DNA from: Chloroflexota bacterium
GTDB lineage: Bacteria; Chloroflexota; Anaerolineae; Anaerolineales; UBA4823
Direction of reading: 5' to 3'
Assembly: GCA_012798185.1 (NCBI GenBank)
Contig: JAAZNS010000009.1
Span: 1-11,288 of the forward strand
DNA: 11,288 nt
In this document: piece after piece, positions 6,529 to 11,288 of the stretch
Position numbering within the stretch: position 1 is the first letter of the stretch
How the letters are laid out: the number at the start of each line of letters is the position of its first letter
The notes under the pieces: model-generated
Told to the model about the DNA's origin: nothing
What the model saw: the letters and a program-made list of their open reading frames with translations, nothing else
Databases searched by the model: none
Position numbers and translations under genes: made by a program

Positions 6529-6942
6529 TCAATCGAAATCATCCATGCCACCCATTCCGTCCACGCCCGGCACTCCGCCGCCATCACCGCCCAAGTCGGG
6601 CATAGCTTTTTCGATGTCATCCGGATGTTGACCGGCTTCCAGGCGGTCGATCACCTCATCGAATTCAGGTCCCATCTCTTCTCCTAATTCGTTGCTCATG
6701 CGGCGCATCATGCGTCCCAGCGCTTTTGGATCGTTTTCAAGGCCTTCCAGGCTGGCTGGGTCTGCCATCGATTCCAAACGGCTTTCTTCCGAGCGGGCTA
6801 CCCGTATCCTTCCGATCCGCCGCTGCACCTGATCGCTTTCACAATGAGGGCAGGTCACTGATCTAACGCCATATTCCTCGAAAGTCATGAAAATTTCAAA
6901 CCGTTTCCGGCAGTTTAAACAACGATATTGATAAGTGGGCAT
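6529..6942 (-). CDS. FmdB-family zinc-ribbon protein
   Basis: The protein begins MPTYQYRCLNCRKRFE, the hallmark of the FmdB/CxxC_CxxC_SSSS putative regulatory family. Two knuckles, C8-x-x-C11 and C31-x-x-C34 (CPHC), would bind one zinc ion. The remaining 100 residues are not part of the ribbon. They include a helical Met/Arg/Glu-rich stretch (MMRRMSNELGEEMGPEFDEV) and a Gly/Asp-rich acidic tail (GGDGGGVPGVDGMGGMDDFD). The family name comes from a proposed regulator of formamidase genes, but its molecular role is not established. The start has GGAG/GAGAGG in the 10 bases upstream. The gene lies on the minus strand between tmk and gmk, with its own likely promoter, and its 3' end faces tmk. Confidence 0.9.
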   Translation of the reverse strand: MPTYQYRCLNCRKRFEIFMTFEEYGVRSVTCPHCESDQVQRRIGRIRVARSEESRLESMADPASLEGLENDPKALGRMMRRMSNELGEEMGPEFDEVIDRLEAGQHPDDIEKAMPDLGGDGGGVPGVDGMGGMDDFD

Positions 6943-6973
6943 TTAACCTCTCCGTTATTTTATCGATTTTGAA

Positions 6974-7003
6974 ATTATAATCAGGATAGAATAAAAAACG
7001 CAA
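6974..7003 (-). promoter_or_regulatory. Likely promoter of the FmdB-family gene
   Basis: On the minus strand TATAAT (6979-6974) has TTGCGT (7003-6998) 18 bases upstream. The -10 is perfect and the -35 weak (3/6). The start point would be about 25 bases before the ATG at 6942. The core ATTATAAT is palindromic, so a plus-strand TATAAT (6976-6981) also exists; it would give gmk a leader of about 160 bases. Confidence 0.4.
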
Positions 7004-7146
7004 ATGGTTTATTAGTGAGGCAGGAAATAATTATAAAACATCAAATATCCGATTAATCCTGTGCATTCTATTTTTATCGGTAAAACACAAGTCGTCTCAA
7101 GCATAATGCTCTTCACACATAACGCTTTACAATAACAGGTATACAA

Positions 7147-7770
7147 ATGACCACCAAATCCGAATTCAACCCCAATCCCCAGCAGCCCCTGCTGGTTGTT
7201 ATCTCCGGACCTTCTGGTGTAGGCAAAGATAGTGTGATCCAATGCATGATGGCGCGCGACCTTCCGTTTCATTTCGTGATCACAGCGACAACACGTCCCC
7301 CCCGCCCCAACGAACAAAATGGTATTGATTACTTCTTTTACTCGCGGGATGAGTTTGCCGAGATGATCAACCGGGATGAGCTGCTCGAATACGCCATTGT
7401 GTATAATGATTATAAAGGCATTCCTAAAGCCCAGGTACGCCAGGCACTTGCCAGCGGTAAAGATGTGATCATGCGTCTGGATGTGCAGGGCGCAGCCACC
7501 GTCCGAAAATTATGCCCTGAAGCTTTGTTGATTTTCCTGACCACACAAAACGAAGAGGAGATGATCGATCGTTTACGCCTGCGCATGACCGAAACGCCTG
7601 AAGCATTGAAGCTGCGCATTGCTACAGCCCGCCAGGAATTGAAACGCATCATCGAATTCGATTACGTGGTGGTAAATCCGCATGGCAAATTGGATCAAAC
7701 CGTGGATACTATCTTGTCAATTATTACTGCAGAACACCACCGTGTATTTCCACGTAAGGTAACTTTATGA
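7147..7770 (+). CDS. gmk: Guanylate kinase
   Basis: This cytoplasmic enzyme phosphorylates GMP and dGMP with ATP in purine nucleotide synthesis. The 207 residues fit the family. The P-loop is GPSGVGKDS at 21-29. The GMP-binding segment TATTRPPRPNEQNGIDYFF is at 46-64. LLEYAIVYNDYKGIPK is at 79-94, with the GMP-contacting Glu and Tyr positions. GKDVIMRLDVQGA (104-116) carries the conserved Asp of the 'DVQGA' motif. The lid region RLRLRMTETPEALKLRI is at 142-158. Unusually, the Lys of the P-loop is followed by Asp28, not Ser or Thr; Ser29 is next. The N-terminal 13 residues are a short polar extension. AGGT (7137-7140) lies 6 bases before the ATG. Its TGA overlaps the rhomboid start (ATGA), so the two are probably translationally coupled. 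Confidence 0.96.
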   Translation: MTTKSEFNPNPQQPLLVVISGPSGVGKDSVIQCMMARDLPFHFVITATTRPPRPNEQNGIDYFFYSRDEFAEMINRDELLEYAIVYNDYKGIPKAQVRQALASGKDVIMRLDVQGAATVRKLCPEALLIFLTTQNEEEMIDRLRLRMTETPEALKLRIATARQELKRIIEFDYVVVNPHGKLDQTVDTILSIITAEHHRVFPRKVTL

Positions 7771-8624
7771 ATCAGCAGAACGATAGAGACCCTCTCGCGC
7801 CTTTCCAGGAAAGAGCAGAGAAAAATATACAGGAAAATCCATTTTACAACCTGCCTCCCACTTCGCCCCAAAGCCCAAGTGAAAGCACGCCAATTCCGCC
7901 AGCCCCTCAGGCGGTTTTGGTACAAATGCCGGAACGCAAACCTTTGGTGACCTATGCCATCATGGCATTGACAATTCTGGTTTATCTGCTGCAAATGGGC
8001 AGTGAGTACCTCACAGGAAATGATTTACCGGCATTGTTCGGTTTGAAAATCAATGAGCTGATTGTGCGGGGACAGTATTGGCGTTTGATTTCACCTGTGC
8101 TGCTCCATGGCTCGATCATGCATCTCCTTGTCAATATGTATGCTCTGAATGTATTTGGGCCCAACCTCGAAAAAACCTGGGGGCATTGGCGCTACTTAGC
8201 GCTTTACCTGATTGGCGGGCTGGGCGGCAATGTGGCTTCGTTCATCTTTTCCACAGCTGCATCTTTGGGATCTTCCACAGCAATTTTTGGATTATTGGGG
8301 GCAGAAGGTGTATTTCTTTACCAAAACAAAAAAATCTTCGGACGGGGCGCCCAGCGAGCCCTGGCAAACCTTGTCACCATTGCTTTGATCAATCTGGTTA
8401 TCGGCTTATCTCCCGGAATCGATAACTGGGGGCATGTGGGCGGTTTATTGGGTGGTGTGGCATTAAGCTGGTTTGCTGGACCTATCCTGCATGTGGAAGG
8501 TGTTTTCCCTTCTTTGAAATTAGTGGATGGGCGCGAAAGCGGGGATTTCTGGCGCGCAGCCATTGTAGTAACCCTGCTGCTGATTGGCATAGCTGCTGGC
8601 ATGATTTACCTTCGCGGAGGCTGA
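7767..8624 (+). CDS. Rhomboid family intramembrane serine protease
   Basis: This is a seven-helix membrane protease that cuts helices within or near the bilayer. The first 60 residues are polar and proline-rich with no signal peptide, probably a cytoplasmic extension. Helix 1 is about 60-78. Helix 2 carries H114, H119 and N123 (HGSIMHLLVN), the oxyanion-stabilising part. The serine motif GSSTAIFG (168-175) gives catalytic S170, with Thr where GxSG rhomboids have Gly. The partner is H223 in NWGHVGGLLGG. A last helix (262-281) after the catalytic core makes it a 6+1 type. The ATG overlaps the gmk stop, and galE begins 3 bases after its TGA, so the three genes look like one operon. Substrates are unknown. 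Confidence 0.93.
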   Translation: MNQQNDRDPLAPFQERAEKNIQENPFYNLPPTSPQSPSESTPIPPAPQAVLVQMPERKPLVTYAIMALTILVYLLQMGSEYLTGNDLPALFGLKINELIVRGQYWRLISPVLLHGSIMHLLVNMYALNVFGPNLEKTWGHWRYLALYLIGGLGGNVASFIFSTAASLGSSTAIFGLLGAEGVFLYQNKKIFGRGAQRALANLVTIALINLVIGLSPGIDNWGHVGGLLGGVALSWFAGPILHVEGVFPSLKLVDGRESGDFWRAAIVVTLLLIGIAAGMIYLRGG

Positions 8625-8627
8625 TTT

Positions 8628-9635
8628 ATGGATATCCTTGTCACTGGCGGCGCTGGGTACATCGGCAGCCACACCTGCGTTGAATTGCTGCAAGCTGGTT
8701 ACAACGTGATCGTGGCAGATAACCTTTCCAACAGCAAAGAAGAATCGTTGAAGCGGGTGCAGGCATTGGTAAATAAATCGCTGATCTTTTATAAAGCAGA
8801 TATCGGCGATCGGGCAGCCATGGATAGAATATTCCGCAGCCATGCTATTCAGGCTGTGGTGCATTTTGCCGGCTTGAAAGCTGTGGGGGAATAAACCGCC
8901 TCTCCCCTGCGTTACTATCAAAATAACGTCAGCGGAACGCTGGTTTTATGCGAGGCAATGATGACGCACAGCGTGAAAAATATCGTCTTTAGCTCATCTG
9001 CCACAGTTTACGGCGACATCAGCCCATCCCCATTAAAGGAAGATTACCCTTTGGCGCCGATTAACCCCTATGGTCGTACCAAGTGGATGATTGAAGAAAT
9101 CCTACGCGATCTATGGCGGGCGGATGCCGGCTGGAATATTGCTCTGCTGCGCTATTTCAATCCGGTGGGGGCGCACCCCAGCGGGCAAATCGGTGAAGAC
9201 CCTAATGGTATCCCCAACAACCTCTTTCCTTACGTAACCCAGGTAGCTGTGGGCAGGCTGCCCGAAGTGCGCATATTCGGCAGCGATTACCCCACCTCCG
9301 ATGGCACCGGCGTCCGCGATTATATCCATGTGGTCGATCTGGCGATTGGGCACCTGCGGGCGCTGGAAAAATTACGCCAATCACCGGGTGTGGTCACTTA
9401 CAACCTGGGCACCGGGCGCGGCAACAGCGTATTGGAAGTGATCCAATCATTTGAGAAAGCCTGCGGCAAGAAGATCCCTTATAAAGTAGTCGAACGCCGC
9501 CCCGGCGATGCTGCTATCTCCTATGCCGACCCGTCCCTTGCCCGCCAGGAGCTGGGCTGGACTGCATTGCGTGGACTGGACGAGATGTGCCGGGATGCCT
9601 GGAACTGGCAGAAGAAGAATCCTCAGGGGTACTGA
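8628..9635 (+). pseudogene. galE: UDP-glucose 4-epimerase gene interrupted by one in-frame TAA
   Basis: An intact GalE interconverts UDP-glucose and UDP-galactose in the Leloir pathway and in supply of cell-surface sugars. The frame encodes 335 residues from ATG 8628 (GGAGG 8 bases upstream) to TGA 9633-9635, the usual length. The NAD site GGAGYIGSHT is at 7-16. The catalytic triad falls at S124 (FSSSATVYG), Y148 (NPYGRTKWM) and K152. FNPVGAHPSGQIGEDPNGIP and RDYIHVVDLA are typical, and the end QKKNPQGY matches E. coli GalE. Codon 89 (8892-8894) is TAA where the conserved 'AVGES' has Ser; one C-to-A change from TCA explains it. There is no frameshift, and the sequence on both sides is fully conserved. 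So this is a very recent nonsense mutation, a sequencing or assembly error, or, less likely, readthrough. As written, only an inactive 88-residue fragment is made. Confidence 0.85.
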
Positions 9636-9642
9636 TATTCGG

Positions 9643-11288
9643 TTATTTTTTTGCGCGTAAAATCGAGATCAACAGCCATACCCCCAAACCGATAGTAATC
9701 AAAAATCCTGTTACAGCTAAAATCTGCGCAATACTGCTGCCGGTGGTCACCGGGATTAAAATTGCCAGGCTGACTACAAAAGCAGCCACCAGAATACTCA
9801 ATGATAAACGCATAACCAGGCGGTCTAAAACGGTCAAGATACGGCTGGTCTCTTTCAAGCGTATCTCGAACAGTTCCCCCTGCTCGGCTTTCCGCAGGAT
9901 GCGCTTTCCCGTCTGCGGCAATAAATCCAGCAATTCAGCCATGTTTACCCCCTGGCGGATTAAAGATTCTCCCCATTGCCGGCTGGGTGTCCAAATTTGG
10001 CGCTTCAATTTTTCCACATAAGGTTCAGACATCGAAAAGATATCGAAATCGGGGTCCAGCCGAAGGCCAATGCCCTCCATCATCGCCATGGTCTTGCCCA
10101 ACAGCCACAGCTCCGCTGGCAGCCTTAAATGATAGCGGAAGGCAATGGGCATAATCTCATCGAAGATATCCCGGGTGCGGATATCCTTGAGCGGCAAGCC
10201 GTAATACTTATTCAGCAAACGGTTGATCTCGTGCGCCAGCCCGACCCGGTCTACGCTTTCATCGGCAAAATTCATCGAGACCAATTGCTCGACAATACCG
10301 CCGGCGTCTATAGAGATAGCGCTGATATACAGGCGGATTAAATTGCGCCGGTCCTGGTCGCTCAAATGACCGACCATGCCAAAATCCATGGCGCCAATCA
10401 CTTCACCGGGTAATACCACAAAATTACCGGCATGTGGATCAGCGTGAAAGAAACCATCCTGCAGGATTTCTTTAATAATGATGCGGGCGGCATTCGAGGC
10501 AACCCGTTGCCGGTCATAACCAGCCGCATCCAAAGCCGCGATATCGCCGACGCCTATTCCCTGCAGACGCTCCATTACCAAAATCCGGGATGTGCTATAT
10601 TCCCAAAAAATATGCGGGATATAAAGGTAGGCTTCGTTGGCGAAATTGCGACGAAAGCGGTCGGCATTGCGCCCCTCACGCCGATAATCCAATTCATTAT
10701 GCAAGGTGAAGGCAAATTCGTCAATTACATCTTTAGGATTGTATATTGCCGAAAGGGATGTTCTTTGAGCCAAAGCTGCCAGGTCACTTAATATTTCCAG
10801 GTCTTTCTCGATAATGGTTTGAATCCCCGGGCGCTGAATTTTCACCACGACCGCTTCTCCGCCGCTCAAAACAGCAGCATGCACCTGCGCCAGGGAGGCA
10901 GCTGCCAGCGGGGCGTGTTCGATCTCAGCGAAAACGTGTTCTGGCTCATCCCCCAGCTCTTCAATTAATACGGAGCGAATCTCCTCCCAACCGGTAGGCG
11001 GGACCGAATCGGTTAGTTTGGATAACTCATCGATATAATCGGGGGGGAGCAAATCGGGGCGAGTGCTGAGAATCTGCCCCAGTTTTATAAACGTAGGTCC
11101 CAATTCTTCGAAAGCCAGGCGGAGATGCTCAGCGCGAGATAGACGAGACGGCGCTTCCCGCCTGGGGCGAAAACCAGGCAGCGAGATGCCGCGTTCCTGT
11201 TCCAGCGTCTCCAGGAACGATCCGAAACCATGCCGGGCAAATACGCGGGCGATCACCCGGTAGCGTTTTAAATTTCGTATTGGAGAGC
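9643..11288 (-). CDS. ABC1/UbiB (COQ8/ADCK-like) atypical kinase family protein (5' end outside the window)
   Basis: This family supports ubiquinone and other isoprenoid-quinone or lipid functions; UbiB/COQ8 proteins are atypical kinase-fold ATPases at the membrane. The GTG at 11256 is not the start: the frame stays open to the edge and reads SPIRNLKRYRVIARVFARHG, the usual beginning of the family, so a few residues are missing. Visible motifs in order are FIKLGQILSTRPDLLP (the KxGQ motif), then AAASLAQVHAA, the Ala-rich loop that replaces the Gly-rich loop. VVVKIQRPG carries the ATP-binding Lys. ELDYRREGRNADRF, HADPHAGNF (catalytic loop) and GAMDFGMVG (the DFG motif) follow. Two hydrophobic helices close the protein, as in UbiB. 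It converges on galE with 7 bases between the stops. The exact substrate, and whether it serves menaquinone, cannot be told. Confidence 0.93.
   Translation of the reverse strand, partial: SPIRNLKRYRVIARVFARHGFGSFLETLEQERGISLPGFRPRREAPSRLSRAEHLRLAFEELGPTFIKLGQILSTRPDLLPPDYIDELSKLTDSVPPTGWEEIRSVLIEELGDEPEHVFAEIEHAPLAAASLAQVHAAVLSGGEAVVVKIQRPGIQTIIEKDLEILSDLAALAQRTSLSAIYNPKDVIDEFAFTLHNELDYRREGRNADRFRRNFANEAYLYIPHIFWEYSTSRILVMERLQGIGVGDIAALDAAGYDRQRVASNAARIIIKEILQDGFFHADPHAGNFVVLPGEVIGAMDFGMVGHLSDQDRRNLIRLYISAISIDAGGIVEQLVSMNFADESVDRVGLAHEINRLLNKYYGLPLKDIRTRDIFDEIMPIAFRYHLRLPAELWLLGKTMAMMEGIGLRLDPDFDIFSMSEPYVEKLKRQIWTPSRQWGESLIRQGVNMAELLDLLPQTGKRILRKAEQGELFEIRLKETSRILTVLDRLVMRLSLSILVAAFVVSLAILIPVTTGSSIAQILAVTGFLITIGLGVWLLISILRAKK

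Noticed and set aside
7100..7110. Palindrome AGCATAATGCT upstream of gmk as an operator
   Set aside because: An 11-base near-perfect palindrome is expected by chance in a window this size, and no second copy was seen.
8958..9635. Separate 225-residue epimerase gene starting at ATG 8958
   Set aside because: It lacks the NAD-binding N-terminus, has no well-placed ribosome binding site, and is in the same frame as the upstream GalE part, so it is the downstream part of one interrupted galE.

Overview
The window is about 11.3 kb of bacterial chromosome with small housekeeping genes and short intergenic gaps. The protein types suggest Chloroflexota, probably an Anaerolineae-like lineage. They include a guanylate kinase with an unusual P-loop, a DHA3-type MFS pump, an FmdB zinc ribbon with an acidic Gly/Asp tail, a rhomboid and an ABC1/UbiB kinase. 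This assignment rests on recognition of protein style, not on a search. No rRNA, tRNA, CRISPR array, insertion sequence or phage gene was seen.

Left part (1-2256): the C-terminal end of a class I SAM-dependent methyltransferase, cut by the window edge; a complete 12-helix MFS exporter; and a convergent TfoX N-terminal-domain protein.

Middle part (2257-3655): poor in intact genes. It holds a 57-codon winged-helix-like gene with a near-consensus sigma-70 promoter, the wreck of a SpoU/TrmH-type RNA methyltransferase (two in-frame stops, one frameshift, catalytic motif 1 missing), and about 450 bases of AT-rich non-coding DNA. That stretch ends in an extended -10 promoter and a leader rich in short hairpins, reading into the next gene.

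Right part (3656-11288): a 628-residue GH5 glycosidase resembling the fungal glucosylceramidase/sterylglucosidase group; thymidylate kinase (tmk); a 10-codon stub that looks like the beginning of a DUF433 antitoxin gene; a convergent FmdB zinc-ribbon gene; then a tight run gmk - rhomboid - galE. gmk and the rhomboid overlap by ATGA, and galE starts 3 bases after the rhomboid. galE is intact over 335 codons except for one TAA where the family has a conserved Ser. An ABC1/UbiB-family kinase gene converges on galE and runs off the right edge.

Functionally this is nucleotide metabolism (dTMP and GMP phosphorylation), sugar-nucleotide and glycoside metabolism, membrane proteolysis and export, not one pathway. 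The points most worth checking are the interrupted galE, the eukaryote-like GH5 enzyme with its structured leader, the decayed RNA methyltransferase, and the small winged-helix gene with a possible SD-masking hairpin. I found no convincing new multi-gene system.
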